From contig CABYPD010000001.1 in assembly GCA_902520835.1 (NCBI GenBank), forward strand, positions 62,001 to 126,000: a stretch of 64,000 bases of DNA, read 5' to 3'. Shown in pieces: positions 28,567 through 39,638 of this stretch. The stretch comes from an uncultured Bacteroidota bacterium (GTDB lineage: Bacteria; Bacteroidota; Bacteroidia; Flavobacteriales; Flavobacteriaceae). A program made the translations under genes and the position numbers. Position 1 is the stretch's first letter, and each line of letters starts with the position of its first letter. The notes below the pieces were generated by a model. The model was not told the DNA's origin. It saw nothing but the letters and a program-made list of their open reading frames with translations, and ran no database searches.

Positions 28567-29022
28567 TTATAATATTTTAACTTCACCACCTGATTTTTCT
28601 ATCAGTTCTTGAGCTGATTTAGAAAACTTATGTGCTTCAACTTTAAGAGCAGTTTTTAATTCACCTGATCCTAAAATTTTAACAAGGTCATTTTTCCCAA
28701 CTAAGCCATTTTCAATTAGAACATTGATATTTACAGTTCCTTTTTTTATTTTTTTACTGTCAACTAGCAACTGTAAAGCTTTCAAATTTACAGGCTGATA
28801 TTCAACTCTATTAATATTTTTAAAACCAAATTTTGGAATTCTTCTTTGAAGAGGCATCTGCCCTCCTTCAAAACCAAGCTTTTTTGAATAACCAGATCTC
28901 GATTTAGCACCTTTATGTCCTCTAGTTGCTGTGCCACCTTTTCCAGAGCCCTGTCCTCTACCTAGTCTTTTTTTCTTAGTAGTTACTGAGCCTTTAGATG
29001 GTGATAGATTAGATAATTCCAT
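28567..29022 (-). CDS. rplO: 50S ribosomal protein L15
   Basis: A 151-residue assembly protein of the large subunit. It has the glycine-rich N-terminal extension RLGRGQGSGKGGTATRGHKG, then GFEGGQMPLQRRIPKFGF, and the C-terminal KVEAHKFSKSAQELIEKSGG. The start lies 1 base after the rpmD stop. Confidence 0.98.
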   Translation of the reverse strand: MELSNLSPSKGSVTTKKKRLGRGQGSGKGGTATRGHKGAKSRSGYSKKLGFEGGQMPLQRRIPKFGFKNINRVEYQPVNLKALQLLVDSKKIKKGTVNINVLIENGLVGKNDLVKILGSGELKTALKVEAHKFSKSAQELIEKSGGEVKIL

Positions 29023-29023
29023 A

Positions 29024-29200
29024 TTACTTAATTACAGTTATTAAATGACTAACTTTTTTTATCATTCCTTCAATTGAGGGAGTTAATTTGTGTTCAACAG
29101 TATGACCAATTTTTCTTAATCCAAGAGCCTCTAGTGTTCTTTTCTGATCAGCTGGTCTGTTAATCTTGCTTCTAACTTGTTTAATCTTTATAGTACTCAT
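29024..29200 (-). CDS. rpmD: 50S ribosomal protein L30
   Basis: A 58-residue protein translated by hand between rplO and rpsE. It starts MSTIKIKQVRSKINRPADQK, continues RTLEALGLRKIGHTVEH, and ends MIKKVSHLITVIK. The length and the K-V-x-S-x-I...LGLRKI pattern are those of bacterial L30. The start (29200) is 2 bases from the rpsE stop and the stop is 1 base from rplO. Confidence 0.96.
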   Translation of the reverse strand: MSTIKIKQVRSKINRPADQKRTLEALGLRKIGHTVEHKLTPSIEGMIKKVSHLITVIK

Positions 29201-29202
29201 AA

Positions 29203-29721
29203 TTATCCGTTAAAAACTTTTTCTAAACTTATACCTCTTTCGTAAGCAACCTTATTTGCATCTCTAAGCTGAAAAAGAGCATTGAATGTGGCCTTAACTA
29301 CATTATGAGGATTAGATGATCCTTGTGATTTTGATAATACATCTTGAATTCCTACTGACTCTAAAACTGCTCTTACTGCACCCCCAGCAATAACTCCGGT
29401 ACCTTCAGATGCGGGTTGAATATAAACTCTTGCTCCGCCATGTTTTCCTTTTTGCTCATGTGGTATAGTTGAATTATATAATGGAATTCTAACTAAATTC
29501 TTTTTTGCATCTTCAACTGCTTTAGAAATAGCAATAGAAACTTCCTTGGCCTTACCTAATCCATGACCTACAACACCATTTTCATCACCTACAACTACAA
29601 TAGCTGAAAACCCAAAAGCTCTACCACCTTTGGTAACTTTAGTAACTCTTTGAATACTAACTAATCTATCTTTAAGATCAAGACCACCTGGTTTAACAAA
29701 TTCAGTATTTTTTTTATTCAT
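29203..29721 (-). CDS. rpsE: 30S ribosomal protein S5
   Basis: A 172-residue protein involved in decoding fidelity and mRNA unwinding. It has the double-stranded-RNA-binding-like N domain [20 protein letters not shown] with [12 protein letters not shown], and the C domain with [20 protein letters not shown] and [16 protein letters not shown]. It follows rplR after 5 bases. Confidence 0.98.
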   Translation of the reverse strand: MNKKNTEFVKPGGLDLKDRLVSIQRVTKVTKGGRAFGFSAIVVVGDENGVVGHGLGKAKEVSIAISKAVEDAKKNLVRIPLYNSTIPHEQKGKHGGARVYIQPASEGTGVIAGGAVRAVLESVGIQDVLSKSQGSSNPHNVVKATFNALFQLRDANKVAYERGISLEKVFNG

Positions 29722-29726
29722 AAATT

Positions 29727-30083
29727 TTAAAATTTAAGTCCTGCCTCACGAGCACCTTCAGCTAATGATTTAACTCTACCATGGTATAAATAACCGTTCC
29801 TATCAAAAGAAACTAATTTTATACCAGCCTTAATTGCTTTTTGTCCAATTGAATTACCTACAATTTTGGATATTTCAGTCTTGTTAGTAGTTTCAATTTT
29901 TAATTCTTTATCTCTAGATGATGCAGAAACGATTGTTTTTTTATCAACATCGTTTATAATTTGAGCATAAATTTCCTTATTACTTCTGTAAACAGATAGT
30001 CTAGGTCTTTCATTAGAACCAAAAATAACTTTTCTAATTCTTTTCTTTATCTTATTTCTCTTAAGTATAATTTTGTTACTCAT
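29727..30083 (-). CDS. rplR: 50S ribosomal protein L18
   Basis: A 118-residue 5S rRNA-binding protein. It shows [20 protein letters not shown], a central [14 protein letters not shown], and the C-terminal [20 protein letters not shown]. It lies between rplF and rpsE in the spc order. Confidence 0.98.
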   Translation of the reverse strand: MSNKIILKRNKIKKRIRKVIFGSNERPRLSVYRSNKEIYAQIINDVDKKTIVSASSRDKELKIETTNKTEISKIVGNSIGQKAIKAGIKLVSFDRNGYLYHGRVKSLAEGAREAGLKF

Positions 30084-30093
30084 CTTAGTTTTT

Positions 30094-30636
30094 TTAAGCA
30101 GATTTACCAGCTTTTCTTCTTATTTGCTCACCAACAAATTTTACTCCTTTTCCTTTGTATGGTTCTGGCCTTCTAAATGATCTAATTTTAGCAGCTACCA
30201 TTCCAACTAATTGTTTGTCGTGAGAAGTTAATTTAATTATAGGGTTTTTACCCTTTTCGTTAATAGTTTCAACTTTTATTTCATTAGCTAGGTCAATAAC
30301 AATATTGTGAGAAAAACCTAATGCAATATCAAGTTTTTGTCCACTGTTCGATGCTCTGTAACCAACACCAACTAATTCAAGCTCTTTTGTGAATCCTTCG
30401 TTAACGCCTTTAACCATATTTGCAATTAATGATCTGTACAGGCCATGTTTAGACTTATGATCCTTAGATTCTGAATTTCTTGAAACGGTTATAATATTAT
30501 CGTCTTTAGACACAGTAACCCCATCAAACACCTGAGACAAAGAACCTAACTTACCTGAAACAACTAACTCATTGGAGCTAATTTCAACATTAACACCTTC
30601 TGGAACTACAATTGGATTGTTACCTATTCTTGACAT
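30094..30636 (-). CDS. rplF: 50S ribosomal protein L6
   Basis: A 180-residue protein near the factor-binding site. It opens [19 protein letters not shown], has [19 protein letters not shown] and VGVGYRAS. The C-terminal motif [14 protein letters not shown] is the family signature. It starts 2 bases after the rpsH stop. Confidence 0.98.
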   Translation of the reverse strand: MSRIGNNPIVVPEGVNVEISSNELVVSGKLGSLSQVFDGVTVSKDDNIITVSRNSESKDHKSKHGLYRSLIANMVKGVNEGFTKELELVGVGYRASNSGQKLDIALGFSHNIVIDLANEIKVETINEKGKNPIIKLTSHDKQLVGMVAAKIRSFRRPEPYKGKGVKFVGEQIRRKAGKSA

Positions 30637-30638
30637 AA

Positions 30639-31037
30639 TTAATAAACGTTACAAATTATTTCACCACCTAAATTTTCTCTAAATGCTTTTTTTCCAGTCA
30701 TTAAACCTTTAGAAGTAGAAATAATATTAATTCCAAGACCATTCAAAACTCTAGGAATGGAGGAACTATTAGTATATTTTCTAAGCCCTGGCTTACTTAC
30801 TCTTTCTAATTTTTTTATAACTGGCTCTTTACTTAATTTATCATACTTTAAAGCAATTTTAATTGAACCTTGAACTCCCTCATCATCAAACTTATAATTA
30901 AGAATAAATCCTTGATCAAAGAGAATCTGAGTAATTTCTTTTTTCATTTTTGACATAGGGATTATAACAGTCTTATGACCTGCACGATTGGCATTTCTTA
31001 ATCTTGTTAAAAAATCTGCGATTGGATCTGTATTCAT
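30639..31037 (-). CDS. rpsH: 30S ribosomal protein S8
   Basis: A 132-residue primary 16S rRNA binder. It opens TDPIADFLTRLRNANRAGH. The C-terminal signature is GINIISTSKGLMTGKKA followed by GGEIICNVY. In E. coli S8 represses the spc operon; no equivalent leader structure could be judged here. Confidence 0.98.
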   Translation of the reverse strand: MNTDPIADFLTRLRNANRAGHKTVIIPMSKMKKEITQILFDQGFILNYKFDDEGVQGSIKIALKYDKLSKEPVIKKLERVSKPGLRKYTNSSSIPRVLNGLGINIISTSKGLMTGKKAFRENLGGEIICNVY

Positions 31038-31050
31038 AATTTTATCTTAT

Positions 31051-31320
31051 TTACCAACTTGCTTTTCTTACACCTGGAATTAAACCTTTATTAGCCATTT
31101 CTCTAAACATTACTCTTGATAATCCAAATTGTCTCATGTAACCTTTTGGACGACCAGTGATTTTACATCTGTTGTGAGATCTCACAGGAGATGAGTTTTT
31201 AGGTAATTTTTGTAGTCCTATATAATCACCAGCTTCTTTAAGCTCTTTTCTTTTTGCAGCATACCTAGCACACATTTTAGCTCTTTTAGCCTCACGGGCT
31301 TTCATTGATTCTTTTGCCAT
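31051..31320 (-). CDS. rpsN: 30S ribosomal protein S14 (zinc-free long type)
   Basis: An 89-residue S14 of the long, zinc-independent class, with [20 protein letters not shown] and the C-terminal [11 protein letters not shown]. The CX2C...CX2C zinc ribbon of short S14 is absent. It lies 3 bases after rplE and 13 bases before rpsH. Together with the zinc-free L36 it fits life in metal-poor sea water. Confidence 0.98.
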   Translation of the reverse strand: MAKESMKAREAKRAKMCARYAAKRKELKEAGDYIGLQKLPKNSSPVRSHNRCKITGRPKGYMRQFGLSRVMFREMANKGLIPGVRKASW

Positions 31321-31323
31321 AGT

Positions 31324-31875
31324 TTAATTTTTTTTAAATGGGAGTCCTAATTCTTTTAACAAACTTTTTGCAAGATTATCATTATCAGTTGAAGTAACAA
31401 AAGTGATATCCATTCCCGAAATTTTATTTATTTTATCTATGTTGATTTCAGGAAAAATAATTTGTTCAGTAATACCCAAATTATAATTACCTCTTCCATC
31501 AAACCCAGATGTTTTTATACCCTGAAAATCTCTGACTCTCGGAAGAGCGGCAGTAATAAGTCTATCTAGAAACTCATACATCCTATCTCCTCTCAAAGTT
31601 ACTTTTGTACCTATTGGCATTCCTTTTCTTAATTTGAAATTGGAAATATCTTTTTTTGATTTCGTGGATATTGCTTTTTGACCAGAGATTAGAGTAAGCT
31701 CATCAATTGCATGGTCGACTACTTTTTTATCAGCAACTGCAGCGCCGAGGCCTTTACTAATTACTATTTTCTCTAACTTAGGAACCTGCATAATATTTTT
31801 TAAACTATGACTTTGCATCAACGTTTTAGTTATGGTATCCTTATATTCTTTTTTTAATCTTGGTGCGTAACTCAT
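31324..31875 (-). CDS. rplE: 50S ribosomal protein L5
   Basis: A 183-residue 5S rRNA-binding protein of the central protuberance. It opens [17 protein letters not shown] and has the [21 protein letters not shown] block, [16 protein letters not shown], and [20 protein letters not shown]. It lies between rplX (3 bases) and rpsN (3 bases). Confidence 0.98.
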   Translation of the reverse strand: MSYAPRLKKEYKDTITKTLMQSHSLKNIMQVPKLEKIVISKGLGAAVADKKVVDHAIDELTLISGQKAISTKSKKDISNFKLRKGMPIGTKVTLRGDRMYEFLDRLITAALPRVRDFQGIKTSGFDGRGNYNLGITEQIIFPEINIDKINKISGMDITFVTSTDNDNLAKSLLKELGLPFKKN

Positions 31876-31878
31876 AAA

Positions 31879-32184
31879 TTAAATAATTTCATTAGTTTTT
31901 TTGGAGTACCTAACCTTTTTTCCATCTTCTTCAAACCTGTAACCAACTTTTGTTATCTCACCATCCTTTGAAACCAATGCAAGATTTGAAAGGTTAATAG
32001 GTGCTTCCTTTTCAATAATACCGCCCTTTGGATTATTAGAATTCGGTTTATTGTGTTTCTTAACTAAATTAACACCCTCTACAAGAGCCGTATTTTTCAA
32101 TCTGTAAACTTTTAAGATTTTTCCAGATGAACCTTTGTTATCACCTGTTAAAACTTTTACTTTATCTCCTACTTTAATTCTCAT
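31879..32184 (-). CDS. rplX: 50S ribosomal protein L24
   Basis: A 101-residue assembly initiator with a KOW motif at the N terminus (KVGDKVKVLTGDNKGSSGKI), then GVNLVKKHNKP and GGIIEKEAPI. It starts 2 bases after the rplN stop. Confidence 0.98.
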   Translation of the reverse strand: MRIKVGDKVKVLTGDNKGSSGKILKVYRLKNTALVEGVNLVKKHNKPNSNNPKGGIIEKEAPINLSNLALVSKDGEITKVGYRFEEDGKKVRYSKKTNEII

Positions 32185-32186
32185 AT

Positions 32187-32555
32187 TTATAATACTTCTG
32201 GTGCTAATGAAACAATTTTCATAAAATTTTTATCTCTTAATTCCCTAGCAACAGGTCCAAATACTCTAGTTCCTCTCATCTCTCCAGCAGCATCTAACAA
32301 AACACAAGCATTATCGTCAAACCTAATGTATGAACCGTCTTTTCGTCTAACTTCCTTTAATGTTCTCACAACAACTGCGGTAGATACCTGTCCTTTTTTT
32401 ACAGTACCATTTGGTGTCGAGTTTTTAACACTTACAACAATCTTATCACCTAAAGATGCATAACGTCTTTTAGTTCCACCCAAAACGCGAATAGTTAAAA
32501 CTTCCTTAGCACCTGTATTATCCGCAACTAATAATCTACTTTCTTGCTGTATCAT
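32187..32555 (-). CDS. rplN: 50S ribosomal protein L14
   Basis: A 122-residue protein of the subunit interface. It opens [20 protein letters not shown], has [14 protein letters not shown], and carries the family signature [20 protein letters not shown] near the middle, ending [12 protein letters not shown]. It abuts rpsQ without spacing. Confidence 0.98.
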   Translation of the reverse strand: MIQQESRLLVADNTGAKEVLTIRVLGGTKRRYASLGDKIVVSVKNSTPNGTVKKGQVSTAVVVRTLKEVRRKDGSYIRFDDNACVLLDAAGEMRGTRVFGPVARELRDKNFMKIVSLAPEVL

Positions 32556-32813
32556 TTATTTAGCTTTTTCAATAATTTGAACCAATCTCCAACACTTATT
32601 TTTACTAATTGGTTTGGTTTCCATAATTTTAACAACATCGCCTTCTCCACATTCATTTTTCTCGTCATGAACATGATATTTTTTTGTTTTTAATACAAAT
32701 TTTCCATACTTAGGATGTTTTACCTTACCAACTTCAGAAACAACTACAGACTTTTCCATTTTGCTACTAGTAACAACTCCAATTCTTTCTTTTCTTAAGT
32801 TTCTTTTTTCCAT
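32556..32813 (-). CDS. rpsQ: 30S ribosomal protein S17
   Basis: An 85-residue OB-fold 16S rRNA-binding protein. It has [38 protein letters not shown] and the C-terminal [20 protein letters not shown] signature. It follows rpmC after 2 bases. Confidence 0.98.
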   Translation of the reverse strand: MEKRNLRKERIGVVTSSKMEKSVVVSEVGKVKHPKYGKFVLKTKKYHVHDEKNECGEGDVVKIMETKPISKNKCWRLVQIIEKAK

Positions 32814-32815
32814 AA

Positions 32816-33007
32816 TTACTTTTGAGATCTTTTTGAAATTTCAGTTTTTAATCTTGCTATTGTCCTCCTTAGATTTCTAATTTCTAGAGGATTCTCTAAA
32901 GGGGAAACCGCATGAGTAGATTTAGTATTATATAAGTTACCAGTAATAGAGTTTAACTTCTCATTAAGCTCATCGTCACTTAGTATTTTTATTTCTTTTT
33001 GTTTCAT
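32816..33007 (-). CDS. rpmC: 50S ribosomal protein L29
   Basis: A 63-residue helical hairpin protein near the exit tunnel. It opens [20 protein letters not shown] and has the signature [19 protein letters not shown] in its second helix. It starts 1 base after the rplP stop. Confidence 0.97.
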   Translation of the reverse strand: MKQKEIKILSDDELNEKLNSITGNLYNTKSTHAVSPLENPLEIRNLRRTIARLKTEISKRSQK

Positions 33008-33008
33008 A

Positions 33009-33431
33009 TTAAACTAATTCATAATCGTTAGCAATCACAAACTTTGTTTTGCATGGCAATTTTTGTGCAGCTAATCTCAGGGCTTCTTTAGCAATTTCAA
33101 GACTAACACCCGCTACTTCAAACATTATTCTTCCGGGCTTAACTACAGCTACAAAATACTCTGGAGCTCCCTTACCTTTACCCATCCTAACTTCCAATGG
33201 TTTTTTTGTAATTGGTTTATCTGGAAAAATCTTAATCCATAGTTGACCTTCTCTTTTCATATACCTGGTAGCAGCGATTCTAGCTGCTTCTATTTGTCTT
33301 GATGTTATAAACTTAGATTCAAGAGATTTTATTCCAAACATACCATTGGATAATCTATGACCTCTTTGGGAGTTTCCTTTCATTCTCCCTTTTTGCATTT
33401 TTCTAAACTTTTGTCTCTTTGGTGATAACAT
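33009..33431 (-). CDS. rplP: 50S ribosomal protein L16
   Basis: A 140-residue protein needed for tRNA accommodation at the peptidyl transferase centre. It opens [19 protein letters not shown]. The signatures [40 protein letters not shown] and KLPCKTKFV are all present. It lies between rpsC (9 bases) and rpmC. Confidence 0.98.
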   Translation of the reverse strand: MLSPKRQKFRKMQKGRMKGNSQRGHRLSNGMFGIKSLESKFITSRQIEAARIAATRYMKREGQLWIKIFPDKPITKKPLEVRMGKGKGAPEYFVAVVKPGRIMFEVAGVSLEIAKEALRLAAQKLPCKTKFVIANDYELV

Positions 33432-33440
33432 AATCTAAAT

Positions 33441-34142
33441 TTATCTTCTCCTTTGTTTATTGTTTTTATTCTTAGACGATGTAAGACTTAAACCTACCAA
33501 TGGAGATAATTCTCTTTTACCGTAAACTTCACCTTTCATAATCCAAACTTTAATACCAAGTCTTCCATAAGTTGTATGAGCTTCAACTAATGCATAGTCA
33601 ATATCTGCCCTGAATGTTGATAATGGAATTCTACCATCTTTGTAACTTTCAGATCTAGCCATTTCAGCTCCATTTAATCTTCCTGAGATTTGAACTTTAA
33701 TACCTTCAGCATTCATTCTCATAGTAGCTGCTATTGACATCTTAATCGCTCTTCTGTAAGAAATTCTATTTTCAATTTGTCTAGCAATTGAAGATGCAAC
33801 AAGCTGAGCTTCAAGCTCAGGTCTTTTAATCTCAACAATATTTAACTGAATATCTTTGCCAGATAACTTTTTAAGCTCTTCTTTTAACTTATCGACCTCT
33901 TGACCTGCCTTTCCAATAATTATACCTGGTCTAGCAGTTGTTATGGTAATTGTCAATAATTTGAGGGTTCTTTCAATAACGACACGAGAAACACTTGCTT
34001 TAGCGAGTCTAGTAAATACGTATTTTCTTATCTTATCATCTTCAGCAATTAAATTACCGAAATTTTTTCCACCGTACCAGTTCGATTCCCAACCTCTAAT
34101 TATACCTAATCTGTTACCAATTGGATTTGTTTTTTGTCCCAT
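33441..34142 (-). CDS. rpsC: 30S ribosomal protein S3
   Basis: A 233-residue protein at the mRNA entry site. It opens [20 protein letters not shown] and has a KH domain with [20 protein letters not shown]. The C domain shows [12 protein letters not shown] and [13 protein letters not shown]. Its start overlaps the rplV stop by 1 base. Confidence 0.98.
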   Translation of the reverse strand: MGQKTNPIGNRLGIIRGWESNWYGGKNFGNLIAEDDKIRKYVFTRLAKASVSRVVIERTLKLLTITITTARPGIIIGKAGQEVDKLKEELKKLSGKDIQLNIVEIKRPELEAQLVASSIARQIENRISYRRAIKMSIAATMRMNAEGIKVQISGRLNGAEMARSESYKDGRIPLSTFRADIDYALVEAHTTYGRLGIKVWIMKGEVYGKRELSPLVGLSLTSSKNKNNKQRRR

Positions 34143-34549
34143 TAACTAATATTTTGATTTAAGTTATCTAAAATCATAGTAACATGATTTGATCTTTTTC
34201 TAATTCTATGAGCTCTACCTTGAGGAGCTGGTCTAAGTCTTTTTAACATTGATCCACTATCAACTTTGATTTCTTTTATATATAGTTCTTGTTGTTCTAT
34301 GTCAGAATCGGGGTTTTTTTGTTGCCAATTGTTGATAGCAGATAATAAAAGTTTTTCTAATTTCAATGATGGCTGTTTTTGACTAAATTTCAATATAGAG
34401 AGTGCAATATCAACTTTTTTTCCTCTAACTTGATTAGCAACAAGTCTCATTTTCCTTGGAGAAGTAGGACAGTTATTAAGCTTAGCTAAAACTAAGTTTT
34501 TGCTTAATTCTTTTGCTGCATCAGATGATTTTCTTTTCCTAGCTCCCAT
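34142..34549 (-). CDS. rplV: 50S ribosomal protein L22
   Basis: A 135-residue protein lining the exit tunnel, with [19 protein letters not shown] at the start of the core. The beta-hairpin region ends [20 protein letters not shown]. The N-terminal ~20 residues ([16 protein letters not shown]) extend beyond the E. coli protein, as is normal in Bacteroidota. It lies 2 bases after rpsS. Confidence 0.97.
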   Translation of the reverse strand: MGARKRKSSDAAKELSKNLVLAKLNNCPTSPRKMRLVANQVRGKKVDIALSILKFSQKQPSLKLEKLLLSAINNWQQKNPDSDIEQQELYIKEIKVDSGSMLKRLRPAPQGRAHRIRKRSNHVTMILDNLNQNIS

Positions 34550-34551
34550 AT

Positions 34552-34824
34552 TTATTTACCTTTTTTACCACCAGCATGACCTCTAAAAGATCTTGTTGGG
34601 GAGAATTCTCCAAGTTTATGACCAACCATATTTTCTGTAATGTAAACTGGTACAAACTGTCTGCCATTATAAACAGCAATTGTCTGACCAACAAAATCAG
34701 GAATTATCATAGAGGATCTTGACCAAGTTTTTATTACAGCCTTTTTATTTGAATCTAAATTAGCTTCAACTTTTTTAAGCAAACTTTTATGAACATATGG
34801 TCCTTTTTTTAATGATCTTGGCAT
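34552..34824 (-). CDS. rpsS: 30S ribosomal protein S19
   Basis: A 90-residue head protein. It opens [20 protein letters not shown] and has [20 protein letters not shown] and the C-terminal [18 protein letters not shown] signature. It follows rplB after 3 bases. Confidence 0.98.
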   Translation of the reverse strand: MPRSLKKGPYVHKSLLKKVEANLDSNKKAVIKTWSRSSMIIPDFVGQTIAVYNGRQFVPVYITENMVGHKLGEFSPTRSFRGHAGGKKGK

Positions 34825-34827
34825 AAC

Positions 34828-35649
34828 TTATTTTCTTCTTTCAATTATAAATTTGTTACTGAACTTCTTTTTATTCCTTGTTCTAAATCCTTTAGCTGGA
34901 ATACCATTTTTAGATCTAGGATGTCCTCCTGAAGCTCTTCCCTCACCACCACCCATTGGGTGATCAACAGGGTTCATAACGACAGCTCTAGTTCTTGGTC
35001 TACGTCCAAGCCATCTAGTTCTTCCAGCTTTTCCCGAAACAACTAATTGATGGTCTGAATTTGAAACTGATCCAATAGATGCAAAGCAACCAACTAATAT
35101 CATTCTAGTTTCACCAGACGGCATCTTTATTGTTGCAAACTTTCCGTCTCTAGCCATTAGTTGAGCAAAAGATCCTGCACTTCTTGCTAATGCTGCGCCT
35201 TTACCAGGTGTCATTTCGATACATGAAATAGTTGTTCCTAGAGGAATTGTTGACAATGGCATTGCATTTCCAACTGAGGGATCTACTTTTTGACCAGAAA
35301 CAACAGATTTACCAACTTTTAAACCTTTTTGAGCAATTATATATCTTTTTTCACCGTCATTAAATTTTGTCAAAGCAATAAAAGCAGATCTGTTAGGATC
35401 ATATTCTATTGAAATAACTTCAGCTGGCTCATCATGTCTATCTCTCTTAAAATCAATGATTCTATATTTTTTCTTGTGCCCACCACCTCTAAACTTCATA
35501 GTCATCTTGCCTTGGCTGTTTCTGCCACCAGACTTTTTTAAAGGGAATAATAAACTCTTTTCAGGTTTATCGGTTGTAATAGCATCAAAACCATTTACAG
35601 TTCTTCCTCTTTGTCCGGGTGTTATAGGTTTTAAACTCTTAATTGGCAT
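34828..35649 (-). CDS. rplB: 50S ribosomal protein L2
   Basis: A 273-residue protein essential for subunit joining and peptidyl transferase activity. It has [20 protein letters not shown] and the [20 protein letters not shown] block. The C-terminal signature [18 protein letters not shown] contains the conserved histidine. It lies 2 bases after rplW. Confidence 0.98.
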   Translation of the reverse strand: MPIKSLKPITPGQRGRTVNGFDAITTDKPEKSLLFPLKKSGGRNSQGKMTMKFRGGGHKKKYRIIDFKRDRHDEPAEVISIEYDPNRSAFIALTKFNDGEKRYIIAQKGLKVGKSVVSGQKVDPSVGNAMPLSTIPLGTTISCIEMTPGKGAALARSAGSFAQLMARDGKFATIKMPSGETRMILVGCFASIGSVSNSDHQLVVSGKAGRTRWLGRRPRTRAVVMNPVDHPMGGGEGRASGGHPRSKNGIPAKGFRTRNKKKFSNKFIIERRK

Positions 35650-35651
35650 AA

Positions 35652-35942
35652 TTATAAATTATTATAAAAATCTATTGAATCACCTTCTGCAAGTTGAACA
35701 ATGGCTTTTTTCTTAATATTAGACTTGGTACGTTGAATACCACTTTTAGTATACTTCGTTTTTCTTTCAGGCCCATAGATCTGAGTTCTAACTTTTTCAA
35801 CAGTCACATTATATTTCTTTTGAACTGCATTCTTAATTTCTACTTTATTAGCAACTCTTCTAACCAAAAATGTATACCTATTTCTGAGCTCGCTATCATT
35901 TGTAGCTTTTTCAGTTATAATAGGTTTGATTATGATCTCCAT
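35652..35942 (-). CDS. rplW: 50S ribosomal protein L23
   Basis: A 96-residue exit-site protein that docks SRP and trigger factor. It opens [20 protein letters not shown] and has [31 protein letters not shown] and a basic loop ahead of [16 protein letters not shown]. It starts 3 bases after the rplD stop. Confidence 0.97.
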   Translation of the reverse strand: MEIIIKPIITEKATNDSELRNRYTFLVRRVANKVEIKNAVQKKYNVTVEKVRTQIYGPERKTKYTKSGIQRTKSNIKKKAIVQLAEGDSIDFYNNL

Positions 35943-35945
35943 CTC

Positions 35946-36572
35946 TTATATTAAATTAGACTGTATTTTTTCAACTGCATTTTCTTCAATTACTAAATGC
36001 TGAGCATTTACAATTTTGTACGTCGAAATTTCAGAGTCAGTTACTACTTCTGATTTCTTTAAATTTCGGGCCGACAAATATACATTTTTATTGACACCAT
36101 CCATTACAAATAAAGTTTTTTTACCCTCAAGACCAAATGCTTTTAAAAGATCATTGAATGACTTTGTTTTAGGTGTCTTAAAATCAATGTTTTCAACGAC
36201 TGAAATTGATTTAGTTTTACATTTATCGGTTAGTGCAGACTTTCTTGCAAGTTTCTTAACACTCTTGTTCACCTTTAATTCATAATCTCTTGGTCTTGGG
36301 CCAAAGATTGTACCTCCACCCCTGAAAAGAGGGTTTTTAATACTTCCTGCTCTAGCAGTTCCAGTTCCTTTTTGTTTTTTTATCTTACGCGTACTACCTT
36401 TAATTTCAGCTCTTTCTTTTGTCTTTGCATTACCCTGTCTTTGATTAGCTAGGTATTGCTTTACATCTAAATAAACAGCATTTTCACTTGATTCTATCTC
36501 AAAAACTTTTTTAGAAAGTTCTATCTCCCTTCCTGTTTCTTTTCCTTTAATATTTAAAACTGAAACTTTCAT
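35946..36572 (-). CDS. rplD: 50S ribosomal protein L4
   Basis: A 208-residue protein lining the exit tunnel and involved in assembly. The tunnel loop contains RKIKKQKGTGTARAGSIKNP followed by LFRGGGTIFGPRPRDY. The C-terminal part has LIVIEENAVEKI-like strands. In E. coli L4 also represses the S10 operon; no leader suited to that is visible, because rpsJ directly follows fusA. Its start shares one base with the rplC stop. Confidence 0.97.
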   Translation of the reverse strand: MKVSVLNIKGKETGREIELSKKVFEIESSENAVYLDVKQYLANQRQGNAKTKERAEIKGSTRKIKKQKGTGTARAGSIKNPLFRGGGTIFGPRPRDYELKVNKSVKKLARKSALTDKCKTKSISVVENIDFKTPKTKSFNDLLKAFGLEGKKTLFVMDGVNKNVYLSARNLKKSEVVTDSEISTYKIVNAQHLVIEENAVEKIQSNLI

Positions 36573-37189
36573 TATTTTCTGATTGTAATAATTGAATTTT
36601 TATGACCAGGAACGCAACCCTTTAAAACTAAAAGATTTTTTTCTGGAACTACTTTTATAACTTTTAAATTTTGAACAGTTACTTTTTCATTTCCTGTTTG
36701 ACCAGCCATTCTCATTCCCTTGAACACTCTAGCCGGATATGATGCAGCACCAATAGATCCAGGCGCTCTTAATCTGTTATGTTGTCCGTGAGTTGATTGG
36801 CCAACACCTGCAAAACCGTGTCTTTTAACAACACCTTGAAAACCTTTTCCTTTAGAATTACCAGAAACATCTACATACTCTCCTTCATTAAAATGATCAA
36901 CATTAATTACATCTCCAATAGTTAGTTCATTTTCAAACTTTTTAAATTCGAAAATATTTTGTTTAGGTGTTGTTTTGGAATTTTTGAAATGACCTAATTC
37001 AGCTTTGTTAAGTTTATTTTCTTTTTTATCTAAAAAACCTAGTTGCACTGAATCATACCCATCCTTATCCTTACTCTTAATTTGAGTAACCACACATGGA
37101 CCTGCTTGAATTACTGTACATGCAAGGTTATTACCACTTTCATCGTACAAACTTGTCATTCCAATTTTTTTTCCTATTAATCCAGACAT
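36572..37189 (-). CDS. rplC: 50S ribosomal protein L3
   Basis: A 205-residue assembly initiator reaching the peptidyl transferase centre. It opens [20 protein letters not shown]. The signature [20 protein letters not shown] carries the loop that approaches the catalytic centre, followed by [20 protein letters not shown]. It follows rpsJ after 11 bases. Confidence 0.98.
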   Translation of the reverse strand: MSGLIGKKIGMTSLYDESGNNLACTVIQAGPCVVTQIKSKDKDGYDSVQLGFLDKKENKLNKAELGHFKNSKTTPKQNIFEFKKFENELTIGDVINVDHFNEGEYVDVSGNSKGKGFQGVVKRHGFAGVGQSTHGQHNRLRAPGSIGAASYPARVFKGMRMAGQTGNEKVTVQNLKVIKVVPEKNLLVLKGCVPGHKNSIITIRK

Positions 37190-37200
37190 GATTATAATAA

Positions 37201-37506
37201 TTAAACTTTTATTTCAACTTCTACTCCACTAGGTAGTTCTAATTTCATCAATGCATCAATAGTTTTTGATGAGGAACTATAAATATCCAAAAGCCTGTTG
37301 TATGAGGAAAGCTGAAACTGCTCTCTCGACTTTTTATTAACATGGGGAGATTTTAAGACGGTAAATATTTTTTTCTTGGTTGGCAGAGGAATTGGTCCAG
37401 TTACAATAGCTCCTGTTGTTTTGACAGTTTTAACAATTTTTTCAGCCGATTTATCAACCAGATTAAAATCATATGATTTGAGCTTTATTCTAATTTTTTG
37501 ACTCAT
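37201..37506 (-). CDS. rpsJ: 30S ribosomal protein S10
   Basis: A 101-residue S10, also the NusE partner in antitermination. It opens [20 protein letters not shown] and has [20 protein letters not shown] and [19 protein letters not shown]. It starts 2 bases after the fusA stop, so the S10 block is joined to the str block with no gap and no tuf gene. Confidence 0.98.
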   Translation of the reverse strand: MSQKIRIKLKSYDFNLVDKSAEKIVKTVKTTGAIVTGPIPLPTKKKIFTVLKSPHVNKKSREQFQLSSYNRLLDIYSSSSKTIDALMKLELPSGVEVEIKV

Positions 37507-37508
37507 AA

Positions 37509-39635
37509 TTATTCTTGATTTCCTTTAATCGATGCAATTACTTCTTCTGAAACATTACTTGGTGTTTGAGAATAATGTGAAAATTCCATTGTTGAGGTTG
37601 CTCTTCCTGAACTAAGAGTTCTCAAAGATGTAACATAACCAAACATTTCTGAAAGTGGTACCAAAGCTTTGACAACTTTTGAACCAGCCCTATCATCCAT
37701 GTTGTTAACTTGACCTCTTCTTCTATTTAAATCACCAACAATATCTCCCATATTTTCTTCAGGTGTCAAAACTTCCAATTTCATCATCGGCTCCATTATA
37801 ACAGATTTTGCCAGTCTTGCTGCCTCTTTGAATCCAAGTTTAGCAGCTAATTCAAATGATAAAGAATCGGAATCAACAGGATGAAATGAACCATCATTTA
37901 AAGATACTTTTAAAGCATCAATCTCAAATCCTGCTAATGGACCATTCTTCATAGCTTCTTTAAATCCTTTCTCAACAGATGGTATGTACTCTTTAGGAAT
38001 ATTACCACCTTTAATATTATTTACAAATTCTAAACCTGATTTACCTTCTTCAGCAGGCTCCATTTTAAATACAATGTCTGCAAACTTACCTCTACCACCA
38101 GTTTGTTTCTTGTAAACCTCTCTATGATCAGCACTAGCAGTAACTGCTTCCTTATACTCAACTTGTGGTTGTCCTTGATTTACTTCTACTTTAAATTCTC
38201 TCTTTAGTCTATCAACAATAATATCTAAATGAAGTTCCCCCATTCCAGAAATAATTGTTTGACCTGAAGCTTCATCAGTTCTTACTTGAAAAGTTGGATC
38301 CTCTTCAGCTAATTTTGCTAAAGACATACCAAGTTTATCAACATCAGCTTTAGTTTTGGGCTCAACAGCAATACCAATTACAGGATCTGGAAAAACCATA
38401 CTTTCCAGAACAATTGGATGCTTTTCAGATGAAAGGGTATCACCAGTCTTTATATCTTTAAATCCAACAGCTGCACCAATATCACCAGCTTCAATAAAAT
38501 CAATAGCATTTTGTTTGTCAGCATGCATTTGATAAATACGTGATATTCTTTCTTTATTTTCTGATCTGTTGTTAAAAATATAAGATCCTGCATCAAGTCT
38601 ACCAGAATAAACTCTAAAGAAAGCTAATCTTCCAACATATGGATCAGTTGCAATTTTAAATGCTAAAGCAGAAAAGGGCTCACTTGGTGATGGCTTTCTT
38701 GAAATTTCAGAATCATTATCAGGGTGAGTTCCCACAATTGCTTCTTTATCCTCAGGTGAAGGTAAATATCTGCAAACGCAATCAAGTAAAAATTGAACTC
38801 CTTTATTTTTAAATGCAGAACCACAAACCATTGGAATTATACTCATATCTTGAGCAGCTTTTCTTAAAGCTTCATGAATTTCATCCTCAGAAATTGACTC
38901 TGGGTCTTCAAAAAACTTCTCTAGAAGATTATCGTCATATTCAGCAACGGCTTCAATTAAATTTGCTCTATACTTTTCAACATCATCCTTCATATCATCA
39001 GGAATATCAACAACATCAAATGTTGATCCTTTATTTTCTTCATGCCAAACGATTGCTTGATTTTTTACAAGATCAACAACGCCTCTAAAATCTTCTTCTT
39101 CACCAATTGGTAATACAATTGGTACGGCATTAGATTTTAGCATGTCTTTAATTTGTTGACATACTTTTAAAAAATCAGAACCTTGACGATCCATTTTGTT
39201 AACAAATCCCATTCTAGGAACTTTGTAGTTATCGGCTAATCTCCAGTTAGTTTCTGATTGAGGTTCAACACCATCAACAGCGCTAAATAAAAAAACTAAA
39301 CCATCAAGAACTCTCAATGATCTGTTAACTTCAACAGTAAAATCTACGTGACCTGGTGTGTCGATAATATTGAAATGGTAGGGTTTAGTCGAATCTATTT
39401 TATTACCTTGATCTGTTGGAAAGTTCCATGTACAGGTCGTAGCAGCAGATGTTATAGTTATACCTCTTTCCTGCTCTTGTTCCATCCAATCCATGGTTGC
39501 TGCACCATCATGAACTTCACCAATCTTATGACTTACGCCAGTATAATAAAGAATTCTTTCGGTCGTGGTAGTTTTACCAGCATCGATGTGCGCAGCAATC
39601 CCAATATTTCTTGTATATTTTAAATCTCTTGCCAT
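37509..39635 (-). CDS. fusA: Elongation factor G
   Basis: A 708-residue translocation GTPase. It has the P-loop [19 protein letters not shown], the switch region [22 protein letters not shown] and FVNKMDR, then domains II to V including the C-terminal [18 protein letters not shown] and [16 protein letters not shown]. Full-length and typical. It lies between rpsG (3 bases) and rpsJ (2 bases); tuf is absent from this position, as is usual in Bacteroidota. Confidence 0.98.
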   Translation of the reverse strand: MARDLKYTRNIGIAAHIDAGKTTTTERILYYTGVSHKIGEVHDGAATMDWMEQEQERGITITSAATTCTWNFPTDQGNKIDSTKPYHFNIIDTPGHVDFTVEVNRSLRVLDGLVFLFSAVDGVEPQSETNWRLADNYKVPRMGFVNKMDRQGSDFLKVCQQIKDMLKSNAVPIVLPIGEEEDFRGVVDLVKNQAIVWHEENKGSTFDVVDIPDDMKDDVEKYRANLIEAVAEYDDNLLEKFFEDPESISEDEIHEALRKAAQDMSIIPMVCGSAFKNKGVQFLLDCVCRYLPSPEDKEAIVGTHPDNDSEISRKPSPSEPFSALAFKIATDPYVGRLAFFRVYSGRLDAGSYIFNNRSENKERISRIYQMHADKQNAIDFIEAGDIGAAVGFKDIKTGDTLSSEKHPIVLESMVFPDPVIGIAVEPKTKADVDKLGMSLAKLAEEDPTFQVRTDEASGQTIISGMGELHLDIIVDRLKREFKVEVNQGQPQVEYKEAVTASADHREVYKKQTGGRGKFADIVFKMEPAEEGKSGLEFVNNIKGGNIPKEYIPSVEKGFKEAMKNGPLAGFEIDALKVSLNDGSFHPVDSDSLSFELAAKLGFKEAARLAKSVIMEPMMKLEVLTPEENMGDIVGDLNRRRGQVNNMDDRAGSKVVKALVPLSEMFGYVTSLRTLSSGRATSTMEFSHYSQTPSNVSEEVIASIKGNQE

Positions 39636-39638
39636 TAG

